From the NCBI GenBank assembly GCA_937899715.1, contig CALCNX010000050.1:1-64000 (forward strand): a DNA stretch of 64,000 nucleotides. The letters run 5' to 3'. This document shows, piece after piece, positions 52,001 to 60,400 of the stretch. The position numbers and the translations under genes are program-made. The notes beneath the pieces are model-generated. The model worked only from the letters and a program-made list of their open reading frames with translations, ran no database searches and was not told the DNA's origin. Every line of letters begins with the position of its first letter. Position 1 is the first letter of the stretch. This DNA comes from an uncultured bacterium. Its GTDB lineage: Bacteria; Bacteroidota; Ignavibacteria; Kapaibacteriales; UBA4661.

Positions 52001-53684
52001 GCACTGTCGGCACAACCCCATTGTTTGCAGCTTGCTCATCGAAGGTGGTAGCAGAATATGCACCAAGCGCAGGGTCTCGAAAATCTACGGAATACCTTGT
52101 TGTGGCAGTGTTCAAATTTTCGACACCAGCCGCGTTATTTCCCAAAAGCGCTGCATTGAGCCATGTGATGGTAATACCATTGATAACGTCGTTGATGTTT
52201 GCGTGCGCAGCGGCATTCCCCGTCAGACGAATGGTCGCGGTTTTGAGCGATGTTTTCTGAATTGCCATTGTCATACCTGCCGGAACACCTGTGACTGTAT
52301 AGTGTGTACCAACAGTAAAATCTGTTCCAGTGGTAACAGCACCCGTCCATTCTTCGAGGTCAAGCGGTGCAGTCGGTGCGGTCGGACCAAGGGTAATGGT
52401 AAGCTGTGTTGTGCTTGAGCCGTCATTCGCGGTGGCTTCGGGAAATACCAAGCCAGAAGGATACGCAGAAGAAGCGTACGCAAAGCGGGCAATACGAGCA
52501 CGGCTGGAAGTAGTGTTGTAGGTCGTAAAACGCCCGCCGACAACCAGTTTACCATCGGACTGGTTCATTACCTTATTCACAACGTTATCGAAACCGGAGC
52601 CGGGATTGAACAATAAATCAATAGCGCCGGCAGTGCTGAGACGAGCGATATTATTCCGTGACGTTGCTGCATATGTCGCAAAGCCGCCACCGGCAATAAT
52701 TCTACCGCCCGCATCAACGGTAATAGAGTTTACGGCAGCGTTAAAACCTGCACCCGTAGTAAATGTCCCGTCAAGCGTTCCGCGAGTAGCGCCTGCACCG
52801 GCAACAAGACGGGCAATACGACCACGACCGGTTCCATTAAAATTCAAAAAGTTTCCACCGACCAATACGTTTGTGCCCACAAGTTGAAGCACCAAGACAT
52901 CACCATCAAAGCCGGTACCTGTATTTGTTCTAAAGGTTGCATCAATCGCCGCCGTAGCAGCATTTACTCGCACAATACGCCCGACAGCGCTGCCATTGTA
53001 ATCCGTGAAGTCACCACCGATAATAAGATTTGTACCATCAAGAACAACGGAAGAAGCAAAGTTTCCACCCGTAAAACCGACACCCGGATTAAAGCCGCCC
53101 ACGGCACTACCGGTTGCGGTCAGGCGAACAAGACGGTTGAACGGTGTGGTAAAATCACCCACCGCCACGACATCTGTGCCCACCACAGCGACAGCACGTA
53201 CGGTGTTGTCAATGGCGGTTGTCGCAAAACCTGCGTCTAATGCGCCATTCGCTTGAAGGCGCATCACATAATTCTGCGTACCGTTATTGAACAAACCACC
53301 GATAAAAAATCCCGTGCCATCGGAGGCAATCGAGTTGACCTGCCCGTTAATCACTCCCGAACCGGGTGGTACAAATGTGCCATCCAACGTACCGTCGTCA
53401 TTGAGACGAGCGACGCGGTTAACGGCAGTACCTCGATAATTGGTAAAGTTCCCTACGACTATCAATTGCGTACCGACTTGGATAACATCACGCACCTCAG
53501 CATTGAAACCGTCCGGCGGGCCGGTAAATGTAAAGGTTGGGTCAAGAATCTGCGCCGTAGAAGGTATTGCTGCTCCCAAAAACGAGAACAACAACACGAG
53601 CGGTATAAGAAGAGCATTTCTCCTACTGCGCGGCATACCGACTATGCCGGACAGGAATGCGAAAAGAGAGGATGGCTGAGTCAT
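46077..53684 (-). CDS. Giant T9SS-secreted surface protein with 11 long repeats
   Basis: I start at the ATG at 53684 (MTQPSSLFAFLSG), which gives about 2535 residues; the frame is open to 53804. A signal segment (LIPLVLLFSFLGAAI) leads to a DUF5122 beta-propeller-type region (VIQVGTQLIVVGNFTNYRG, RIVRVNAATAAIDATFR; about 45-410). Next is an array of eleven 120-130-residue repeats, each with YSGTTFxE.xANdGS, ITLTGEQW, HYTVANVPAGLTAVLTKTS, ATISFTGNAAAH and GLNGQNL. IPT/TIG-like modules follow (GGSGFTGATSVRFG, LTGTNFTGATQVLIGG). The C-terminus is a type A T9SS sorting domain (VRVFPIPANETVLVEG, SGVYFVELSTEAG). It is probably cell-surface adhesive; this is inferred from architecture. Confidence 0.92.
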   Translation of the reverse strand: MTQPSSLFAFLSGIVGMPRSRRNALLIPLVLLFSFLGAAIPSTAQILDPTFTFTGPPDGFNAEVRDVIQVGTQLIVVGNFTNYRGTAVNRVARLNDDGTLDGTFVPPGSGVINGQVNSIASDGTGFFIGGLFNNGTQNYVMRLQANGALDAGFATTAIDNTVRAVAVVGTDVVAVGDFTTPFNRLVRLTATGSAVGGFNPGVGFTGGNFASSVVLDGTNLIIGGDFTDYNGSAVGRIVRVNAATAAIDATFRTNTGTGFDGDVLVLQLVGTNVLVGGNFLNFNGTGRGRIARLVAGAGATRGTLDGTFTTGAGFNAAVNSITVDAGGRIIAGGGFATYAATSRNNIARLSTAGAIDLLFNPGSGFDNVVNKVMNQSDGKLVVGGRFTTYNTTSSRARIARFAYASSAYPSGLVFPEATANDGSSTTQLTITLGPTAPTAPLDLEEWTGAVTTGTDFTVGTHYTVTGVPAGMTMAIQKTSLKTATIRLTGNAAAHANINDVINGITITWLNAALLGNNAAGVENLNTATTRYSVDFRDPALGAYSATTFDEQAANNGVVPTVRTITVTNTVWNEAIATGATLTAGVHYNVTGGPIPTGLTLVVTKTGATTATATLTGTGAPHTAAQNTTFQITFLDAAIQTGQAAAGVTGLNGTVLSANFLNPGTAAYSGTTFPEDAANNGAVSQTRTITLTGEQWASAVATGATFTNVTHYTVANVPAGLTAVLTKTSAAVATISFTGTAAAHAAANSVANVQFTFVGAAIESGSIAGGLNAVNHSINFNDPGSAAYSGTTFAESAANDGSIIATRTITLTNELWALGVATGATFTAGVHYNIANVPAGLTAVLTKTSGNVATISFTGNAAAHLPINDVLNVQFTFLNAALQSNAVAGVTGLNGQNLAINFGGAGSAVYSGTTFPESSANDGTITQTRTITLTGEQWPTAVATGATLTNGVHYTVANVPAGLTAVVTKTSAGVGTISFTGAATLHTTADDVANVQFTFLNAAFQSGSVVGVTGLNGQNLTINYADPGTGGTYGGTVFTEAGANNGSVTMTNTITLAGEQWRTAVGIGSPLVSGSDYTVANVPPGLTMVITKTSANVATISFTGNATNHLAANSVNNVQITFNPAAVASGNLTGLNGQNLDVNFNNPAAGSAAYSGTTFPEVALNNGTVTTTRTITLTGDTWVTAVTVGNPLTDGVHYTVANVPPGMTAVLTKTSTTVVTISLTGTATNHAAANSIANMQFTFTNAAINSLDAAGTTGLNGQNLAVNFIDPSSAAYSGITFDESVANDGSIANSRTITLTAETWTAGVAIGGTLLAGTHYNTANIPAGLVPVLLKTSPTQVTILLTSNAAPHLFANSVNNAQFTFLNAAVAGGSAAAVAGLNGQNLSVNFIDVPATGSAVYSGLTFAEAPANDGSITQTRTVTLTGETWAASIPLGSNLTSGTDFTVANVPAGLTMVITKTSANIATISFTGNAAAHAAANSVANVQPTFLNPSLQGGVAGAITGLNGQSLSINYVNSPPPTAAYSGLVFNEAGTNNGTVPDTQTITLTNDIWSVAIATNATLTTATHYTVANVPAGLSIVLTKTSPTEARISFSGNATAHTAANNVGNVQITFLNASVQGGSAAAVTGLNGQLLSINYITGTAIYASGVSLAGNANGTVTGTLPINITGDTFNGGIPDGTVLTDGVNYTVTGVPAGLTPVVTKISPTQVTVTFTGVANPVPTGPLNNIQISFLPATLTSGNPGAITGLNGQNLGLNFPTVVPQPRTLTISNILPAGGPRGTRVMLGGSGFTGATSVRFGSFPAQSFRVLSDNFIEAVLDSTDGNGVEVITPSGTVLAFGFSYQQAPPRTTVVTGVSPSRFTFGTPVTLTGTNFTGATQVLIGGVPVQSFTVNSDGQIQAVVGGVPVNDQIQVITNQPSVVSLPTTFGGLGTEYLRGQPPVLIRVTPNPIMSSGEDIPLTLPGFNLSPQGKITVFDGSAPPTPVQATAIVTTQANMTLPATLRYPGVRSITFTNPDGQSASVNLQIVPGPPPQISLTPAIVTTATGRPFTTTVSGSGFFPTSQFTVGGVPVTSRVLSPQQATIEIPGVLTAEPRRTELRITNTDRQSAAVPVVFERRPPPSISTVESSPVPGNWQLTLRGRNFQPGAGVTLFGQPLGILAASGDSLVLALVPNTFSIPTGSTATVTITNPDGQSHGVILPQFLFDQRGGITNGNTPNGADSPTIRDLRITTPQAIVTSATARPFTVTLNGTGLLPTTVVTLDGVQIPMTRYLSPMQVGVEIPASLNTPRTGTVRLTNPDGQTVTVPITINNTPAPFITMMTNIPTAIGNQVVLYGRNFGPSPTPTVGGQPMRIVGNNDSVIVGFVQPPPGGFPCNIITVCNVTVPDGAGGSITIPVGHICSPCGSSTIHDQPITSFTMADPKASAVTSSAAPSGVATSTVGQMSDIIVANEAAVRKMFASVRVFPIPANETVLVEGLSDFSDEPVKIRLLDAKGAVVKESRGERSFDVSKLASGVYFVELSTEAGQRWSSRVVVKH

Positions 53685-53961
53685 GGTAAACACTGAATAA
53701 TATATGGAAAGAGTGAAGTATGTCGTATTGAAGTCAATCGAAGAGCACCAGCAACCACAGAACGTACCGTGAAGCAATAAGTGTGCCGATGATAGTGGCA
53801 GCACCTAACTATGAAAGCATTTATGCTGCATAAGCATTACAGTACAGACTTGTAACTATACTGGTGCAAAAATAACGAATAGAAGAGTAGTAAAATAGTG
53901 CGGGGGGGGCAACGATTTTTGAGGGAGGTGTCACTTCTTTATTTCACAAAACGAAAACACT

Positions 53962-54588
53962 CTACACATTTTGTGCAGAACTCATCAACAAAACATTCTG
54001 TGTCCATTGCGCTAGGTCGGCACGAACCTTGAGTCCGGTTTTTTGATAAATAGTCGTAAACATATTGCGCACACTCCCTTCGGTCAACCCCAAAGCAGAT
54101 GCTATCTCTGTATTATGGAGGTGCGCAAGGCGTAAAACATTCATTTCTCCATTAGTAAAATTGTGCTTGGCGATTTCATTGGCAGCAGTCATCAGTTTTT
54201 CTTGAAGCAGAGGGCTTATCCAATTTCCCTGTGTTACATCCCAATCGAGCGCCTCGCGGATAACATGAGGATTGTCTTCCTTGAGCATACAGCCATTTGC
54301 GCCTGATTCCAGCGCCTGCTTTGCCAGCATGGGGCGAGCGGACATAGCAAATATGCGCAATTGGGGGAAGTCCGCACGAAGAGCATGAATAATCTCCAGC
54401 CCGCTCATATCCCCAAGCATCATATCTTGCAAGAGCACATCCGGTTTGTGCTCATGCACCGCAGCTATCGTTGCCCGTCCGCTCGTGGTAATAGCTACCA
54501 CCTCAATATCGGGCGCAATCTGCTGAAACCAGATTTTGAGCATCATTGCCAGCATTGTATGATCATCGGAAATAATAAGACGCTGCAT
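53962..54588 (-). CDS. NarL/LuxR-type response regulator
   Basis: The start at 54588 (MQRLIISDDHTMLAMMLKIW), with AAGGTG a few bases upstream, gives 208 residues; the longer open frame crosses the L33 terminator and is rejected. Asp55 in VLLQDMMLGDMSG is the phospho-acceptor. The C-terminal LuxR helix-turn-helix reads FTNGEMNVLRLAHLHNTEIA, then SALGLTEGSVRNMFTTIYQK. It has EMNVL where the family usually has EREVL, a minor oddity. It lies directly upstream of the giant surface-protein gene on the same strand, so it may control it. No kinase is adjacent. Confidence 0.9.
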   Translation of the reverse strand: MQRLIISDDHTMLAMMLKIWFQQIAPDIEVVAITTSGRATIAAVHEHKPDVLLQDMMLGDMSGLEIIHALRADFPQLRIFAMSARPMLAKQALESGANGCMLKEDNPHVIREALDWDVTQGNWISPLLQEKLMTAANEIAKHNFTNGEMNVLRLAHLHNTEIASALGLTEGSVRNMFTTIYQKTGLKVRADLAQWTQNVLLMSSAQNV

Positions 54589-54744
54589 AAACGACACCTT
54601 GATAGGGGAGATGGGAGAAATTACGTGAGGAAAAATCCTTATCCTAAGGAAAGCCCTTAACACTATGCCAAACTTAACGGAAGAAACCGTTATACCCAAA
54701 TTTTTCTTCGCAGAAACCACACGGGACAAACAACTACACCTAAG

Positions 54745-54786
54745 AAAAAACGCCCTGCCAGAAAATATATCCGGCAAGGCGTTTTT
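54745..54786 (-). terminator. Rho-independent terminator of rpmG
   Basis: AAAAACGCCCTGCC pairs with GGCAAGGCGTTTTT around an A/T-rich loop. On the minus strand the T run follows the stem, so it ends transcription after rpmG and before the LuxR gene. Confidence 0.85.
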
Positions 54787-54835
54787 GTATGCTGCATACC
54801 TTGTGATGCTTTTCTAGAAGAATTTCTTCTCCAAC

Positions 54836-55015
54836 TTACTTTACTTCTTTGTGAACGGTGTGGCGACGCAAGAAAGGATTATATTTCTTGATTTCCATAC
54901 GGTCAGGCGTATTGGTTTTATTTTTTTCGGTTGTGTAGCGTGAAGCGGGCTTGCCCTCTTTTTTTGCTTCCGTACATTCAAGCGTTACAATAACGCGGGC
55001 AGTTTTCTTTGCCAT
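54836..55015 (-). CDS. rpmG: Ribosomal protein L33
   Basis: Decoded by hand, the frame encodes 59 residues: MAKKTARVIVTLECTEAKKE, then GKPASRYTTEKNKTNTPDRM, then EIKKYNPFLRRHTVHKEVK. This is L33; it has only one Cys (Cys14), so it is the zinc-free (C-minus) form. It carries its own promoter (55080-55111) and terminator (54745-54786), so it is a single-gene unit. No tRNA-Trp, secE or nusG follows, unlike in many other genomes. Confidence 0.95.
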   Translation of the reverse strand: MAKKTARVIVTLECTEAKKEGKPASRYTTEKNKTNTPDRMEIKKYNPFLRRHTVHKEVK

Positions 55016-55079
55016 AGTCGTAGTTGGGAATTATGCTGTGAGATAGTTGATGATTTGCGTCGTGTTTTGAGAAAGACTT

Positions 55080-55111
55080 CAAATATAGCAGGAAGTTACG
55101 AATTTTCAAAA
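55080..55111 (-). promoter_or_regulatory. Bacteroidota-type promoter of rpmG
   Basis: On the minus strand TTTTG (55107-55111) is followed by a 19-base spacer and TATATTTG (55080-55087). This is a near-ideal TTTG-N19-TAnnTTTG promoter. The predicted start of transcription is near 55073, about 58 bases before rpmG. Confidence 0.8.
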
Positions 55112-55145
55112 CTTTTTCTTTGCTCCATCCACTTTCGCCTCTTCC

Positions 55146-57227
55146 CTAAAACGCCAAGAGCGCCTTTAATCGGGCAGCAACAACCTCCACCGATGGCACA
55201 ACGGCATCCGTCAGTATCGGATTGTACGGCACGGGGCAGTCCGGCGTGGACAAGCGCTCCACCGGTGCGTCCAAATGCGTAAAGCACTCCTGCGCCACAA
55301 ATGCTGCTATCTCACCGCCAAAGCCCGCCGTGTGCGTGTCTTCGTGCAGCACCAGACAGCGCCCTGTCTTGCGCACCGATGCCGTGACTGCGTCTTTATC
55401 CCAAGGGCTGATTGTCCGCAAGTCAAGCACTTCCACGTCGCCACCCACTTGCTGTGCGGCTTCCAAAGCACGATAGACCATCTCGCCCCACGTAACAATC
55501 GTTGCCCGCGAACCGCTCGCCACCTGGGCCGCCACGCCAAAGGGGATGCGATAGTCCGACGATGCCGGATATGCCGCTCTTCCCTGCGCAGTGTCCAGAA
55601 GTGCCCTGTGCTCAAGGAAAAACGTCGGGTCGTTCCCGCGCAGTGCCTCGCGCAGCAGCCCCGCCGCGTCCCGTGCATTGGACGGCATCGCAATCCGCCA
55701 GCCCACTGCGTGCGCAAAGACCGCTTCACCGCTCACGCTGTGCCATGGGTCGCCCGTACGCTTCCCACACCCAACAGGAATACGCACCACCATCGGCGCG
55801 GCAAAGTCTCCATTGGTGCGCCAGCGAATTGTCCCGCAGTCGTTCAGTTGCTCTGTGGCAGGGTCGGCATATTTGCGGAACTGAATCTCCGGCACCGGAA
55901 CTAAGCCCGCAAGCGCCATTCCCACTGCCCGCCCGATAATTCCTTCCTCCGAAAGCGATGTATCGAACACACGGGACGCACCATGCTTGCGCTGCAAGTC
56001 CACCGTTGCACCGTGAACGCCGCCCTTTACGCCCACATCCTCACCAAAGACCGTCACTCGTGGATTCAAGCGCAGTTCATCATCCAGCACTCGCTTGACT
56101 GCTTCCAGAAGATTCACTCGCGGTTCTTTTGAGTCTTCTTTTGCTTCTTGCGCGGCTTCTGTTGCGTTTTTCTGTACGTTTTCGACCGCCACTCCCTCTG
56201 CCATCATTCCGCCGCGTAGGGGCGCTTTCCCGTCGAAAAACACATGGCGCGTGGCATCTGCCGGATTCGGCTCCGCATCCGCAAGAGCAAGTGCAAGTTC
56301 CGCACGGACGGAACGCTCCACTTCTTGCTCCAACGCTTCTAGCTCTGCTTTTGAGCAGTGTTTCTTTTTCAATAAAAATTCGCGGATTGCTGGCAACGGG
56401 TCGCGTGATTCTTCGTTCTTGCGCTCTTCAGCACTTTTGTATGCTTGGTTGTCGGCTCCTGAGTGCCCGCAGAGACGCGGCACTGTGAGCCGCAAGAGCA
56501 CAGGCTTCGTGCGCTTGCGTGCGCTCGCTATTGCCTCTTCCACTAATTGCGCAGCTTCCGCAGGATTTGTGCCACTCCCGTCCAGAACACTGAGATTACC
56601 GAAGCTCTTAAGGTTTGCCGCAATATTCCGCCCCGGCGTTTGATAGACCGACGGCACAGAAATCCCGTAACCGTTATCCTCCACACAAAAAACAATCGGC
56701 AGATTCTGCGTGGTGGCTATCACAAGTGCTGCCCAGAAGCCGCTTGTAGCGGTTGCGCCTTCGCCCGAAAATGCAACCGCAACTGCACCTTCCCATGCTT
56801 TTTCCTTCATCACCTCTGCACGGTACACCGCCGCTTGCGCCCAGCCCACTGCGGGCGTGAACTGCGCTCCCACATCACCACTTGCGGGCAGCACCGCTAT
56901 TCCGTGCGTGCCTTTGGGCAAATGATGCACCACGCCAATATCACGCCCGCCGCTCCGCCCCGTGGCTCTGCCCAGAGGTCCGGCAAAACCCTGACGAATA
57001 CTCATCCCTGCACCGAGCAAAAACGGACGTGAGCGGTAATAGACCGTCGCCCCGTCGTGCGGGTGTGTGAGTGCCTCTGCCATGAGTGCTTGCGGGAGTT
57101 CGTGCCCCCGTGCGGAAAATTGGTACGTTACCTTGCCAGCCGGAGCGAGTTCGGTTTCTTCGATGATGTCCATGAGGCGTGAAGCCATTGCGGTACGGGC
57201 AATATTGAGCCATTGCGTTTTGGTCAT
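55146..57227 (-). CDS. Second fused E1 alpha/beta of a 2-oxoacid dehydrogenase
   Basis: The start at 57227 gives MTKTQWLNIARTAMASRLMD and 693 residues; an upstream start would add 19. The alpha half has SARGHELPQALMAEAL and the TPP segment FSGEGATATSGFWAALVIAT through FCVEDNGYGIS, where GEGATATSG replaces the usual GDGATSEG. The beta half has VFGEDVGVKGGVHGATVDLQ, TSLSEEGIIGRAVGMALAG and HEDTHTAGFGGEIAAFVAQE. It is clearly a paralogue of, but diverged from, the enzyme at 43531. The base composition is more G/C-rich than its neighbours. The substrate is unknown; branched-chain 2-oxo acids or pyruvate are candidates. Confidence 0.92.
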   Translation of the reverse strand: MTKTQWLNIARTAMASRLMDIIEETELAPAGKVTYQFSARGHELPQALMAEALTHPHDGATVYYRSRPFLLGAGMSIRQGFAGPLGRATGRSGGRDIGVVHHLPKGTHGIAVLPASGDVGAQFTPAVGWAQAAVYRAEVMKEKAWEGAVAVAFSGEGATATSGFWAALVIATTQNLPIVFCVEDNGYGISVPSVYQTPGRNIAANLKSFGNLSVLDGSGTNPAEAAQLVEEAIASARKRTKPVLLRLTVPRLCGHSGADNQAYKSAEERKNEESRDPLPAIREFLLKKKHCSKAELEALEQEVERSVRAELALALADAEPNPADATRHVFFDGKAPLRGGMMAEGVAVENVQKNATEAAQEAKEDSKEPRVNLLEAVKRVLDDELRLNPRVTVFGEDVGVKGGVHGATVDLQRKHGASRVFDTSLSEEGIIGRAVGMALAGLVPVPEIQFRKYADPATEQLNDCGTIRWRTNGDFAAPMVVRIPVGCGKRTGDPWHSVSGEAVFAHAVGWRIAMPSNARDAAGLLREALRGNDPTFFLEHRALLDTAQGRAAYPASSDYRIPFGVAAQVASGSRATIVTWGEMVYRALEAAQQVGGDVEVLDLRTISPWDKDAVTASVRKTGRCLVLHEDTHTAGFGGEIAAFVAQECFTHLDAPVERLSTPDCPVPYNPILTDAVVPSVEVVAARLKALLAF

Positions 57228-57316
57228 AGCGAGATTATTCTTGGTTTGAGATAAAAAAATGTCATGTGCTTTTGTACGCGCCACAAAAATACGCCGTGAG
57301 CGAAGAATAACAGCAC

Positions 57317-57352
57317 AAAAAAAACGCCGCCCCTCCCGAAGGAAGAGCGGCG
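57317..57352 (-). terminator. Terminator of the second giant surface-protein gene
   Basis: CGCCGC (57325-57330) pairs with GCGGCG (57347-57352), with further partial pairing inside, followed on the minus strand by eight T residues. It separates the giant gene from the second E1 gene. Confidence 0.85.
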
Positions 57353-57402
57353 CTTTGAAATACCGTCTAAAGGGATCTGCTTCCCGAAAGAAGCCGACTC
57401 AA

Positions 57403-60400
57403 TTAGTTTTTGATAATCTTCTCAACCGAACGGCGTGCGCCATCGGTGATTTCGACCATATATGCGCCCGTAGGCAAGCTGTTGATGTTGAGTGAGCGGC
57501 TGAAGAATCCAGCTGCTGCATTTTGCTCAACAACCATTACACGCTGACCAAGGGAGTTCGTAACCGTGATAACCACTTTCGCAGCACGCTCAAGGTTAGC
57601 TTCTACGCTAACTGATTCAACGACTGGGTTTGGATATACGCGGATACCTGCAAGAGGTTCAGCCGAAACGCCGACAGCTAATGGGAATGGCTGGGTAGCA
57701 GCACGACCATCAGGAACAGTTACGCTCAGAACATATGCTCCGGCGGCAACTGTGCCCGGAACTGTCGCAACGATACGCGTTCCATCAGCAGAAAGTGATA
57801 CAATCGCAAGCTGTGTGCCGCCAAGACGAACAACGGAACCAGCTACGAAGTTCACGCCTTCAATCGTAATGTTGGTAGTGACACCAGCATTTGCGACTGT
57901 AGGAGTTACACGAGTAATTGCCGGAGCTGTTTGTGGATTCAAGCCTGTTGTATTAACCTCAATGGTATAGCTGCGTTGAGCCATTACACCGCTTGGGTTG
58001 ACAACTTGAAGCTGGTATGTACCGGCAACGTTTGCAGTAGCCGGAACATTAACTCGAAGTTGTGTAGCCGAAGTTGCACCAACGACTGTCAACTGTACTC
58101 CACCCAAGAATACGGTAGGAGTTCCCGCAAAGCCGCTACCATCGATGAGGATGGAGAATGCCGATGCAGAAGCAGTTGTTGTTGTCGGTGTAAAGGAGCG
58201 GATTTCAATAGCACCCGGAGCAGCAACGGTAATCGGCAAGCGATAACCGATAGACTGACCATCAGGGTTGGTAACGGTGAGTACTGCAAGATCAGGGTTA
58301 GCCAAAAGACCAGCCGGAATCGTAACAGTAATCAAAGAATCACCGGTAAGCTGAACACCGGTAAGCGGTGTGCCGTTGAAGCTGACAACTGCACCTGGGA
58401 TGAAGTAACGACCCGTGATTGCAATGGTTGCAGCCGGTGAACCCGGAGGCAGCACATTCGGCGAAACGCCATTGACAAGCGGACGTGGGAGGCTGTTCAC
58501 AACGAACGGCAAGGAAGCGGTCTGACCGTTAAGGTTCAGAACGGTTACGTTACCACTGAGAACACCTACCGGTGCTTCTACGCGAGCGGTAAGTGTGCCA
58601 TCGCTATTGCGAGTAACACTCAAAACGCGCAGAGTTGTTGTACCAAGCGAGAAGAGCGATTGAGCCGAGAAGTTGTTGCCATTAACACTAATGGTGAATG
58701 CGCGGAGGTTGCCAGTCGTCGTTGATGGGCTAAGGCTTGTGAGAGCCAATGCCGGAGGTGTCGAAACAGTAACGGTGGTCGAAACCGGCAAGCGGTCAAG
58801 ACTGGTTACGGTAAAGACAACACTGCCAATATTACGAACCACGTTGCCCGGAATCGTTGCAACAATACGAGTTGTTGTGTTCGATGACGGAGTAATGGTG
58901 GAGGTAATGCCGGAACCGGCAGCCACAACGCGCGGAGTCAGAACACCAAAAGCAGCGCCGTCGATGGTAATCTCTACGTCGCCAAGACCTGCAGGAATTG
59001 GGCTAGGAGTTACTGTTCTGATAACTGCCTGCTGGAGCGGAGTGCCCAAGAAGGTAAACTGAGAAGCAGCTGTTGACGTACCACCGGTTTGTGTTACAAC
59101 CACGTTGCCGGAAGCAGCGTTAGACGGAACAACAACACGAAGGGTATCAATACCGGATGAACCACCTGAAACAAGTGTTACACTAGCAGCCGGTACGTTC
59201 ACGCCACCCAAGCTAACGCTTGCACCAGGAGCAAAACGATTACCAGTGATGGTAAGCGTAGCACCGGATGATTGCGCTGGCGGAGTGAAGGCAAGAACTG
59301 CCGGGCTCGGCTGAGATGACACAAGGATTGGGGTGTTGTTCAAGTTGTTGGTAGCGGTTTGCGTAACGGTTACACCGGAGCGGAAATAACCAGCAAACGT
59401 CGGATCACTAGCAGCAGCACCAGCACCAGAGCTAATCGTGCCCGATGTTGTCGTGAAGGCATTGGTAACAGCAAGAGAGCGATTAAAGCCACCAGCTTCT
59501 TGACCAGGCAACCAGAGCGGGGTAACTGTTACAGCAAAACCAGGTGTTACGCCGGTAAGCTGTGATACGTTCCACTGTTGGTTCACAATGGACTGACGCA
59601 ATACTGCGCTGCCCGTAGCAAACGGAACTGCTTGTGTAACAGAACCAGCAGCCACAACGCTAAAGGAAGCAGGAGTAGCATTATTGGTAAGGTTAATCGG
59701 AGCGAATACCGTTGAGCTAGGACCGACAGGGAAGGTTACGTTACCAACATTACCCAAGGTCAAAGCGCCAGGAGCTGTTACGAAGTACTGTGTAGAACCG
59801 GAGTTCGATACCGTACCCAAAACGCTTGCGGGCTGAGTCAAGGTAAGTTTGTTTGCGCTACCTGCGGTAAAGTCAAACAAACCGGTTGCACCGATAAAGA
59901 GCGGTGCGGTAACAACAGAGAGTGAACCTGCACCCGTATTAGCCGGCGTATTGCCAGCAAGGCGCATTGTGCCGTTGAACGGATTAGCAGACGAACCGAA
60001 GTAACCACCCGGAATCTGACCGCCATTGAAGCCTGCACCAAGGTTCAAGACGCTGTTTGTAGCGCTTGTGCCAAGGATAAGACCTGTACCGTTCAGCGAG
60101 TTGGTACCTGTGTTGTTCAGGTTCAAACCACTGGTTGCAACGTTTGCCAAGCTAAGCATAGCATTGTTGCAAAGCGATAATTGACCGCTTGCTGCCAATG
60201 TTTCTGTCACACCGCTAATAACGATGTTACCGGAAACACGAAGGATACCAGTGAAACCGCCTGCCAAGCCAAGAGCCGGGTAGAAGGTGTCCACTGTTGC
60301 CGGACCAGCCGCATCATAGATAGATGACGGAGCAGCAGCAGCAATGGTACCAAAGTTTGTAGCATCAATGTTGACTGCACTAAGAGCAGACAATGTGCTG

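Noticed and set aside
48420..52470. Regular repeats that might suggest a CRISPR array
   Set aside because: The period is about 370 bases, units are diverged and all lie in one open reading frame; they are protein repeats.
53895..53915. Run of eight G near the giant gene promoter, considered as a phase-variation tract
   Set aside because: It lies more than 200 bases upstream of the start, outside any coding frame, and a single homopolymer is too weak as evidence.
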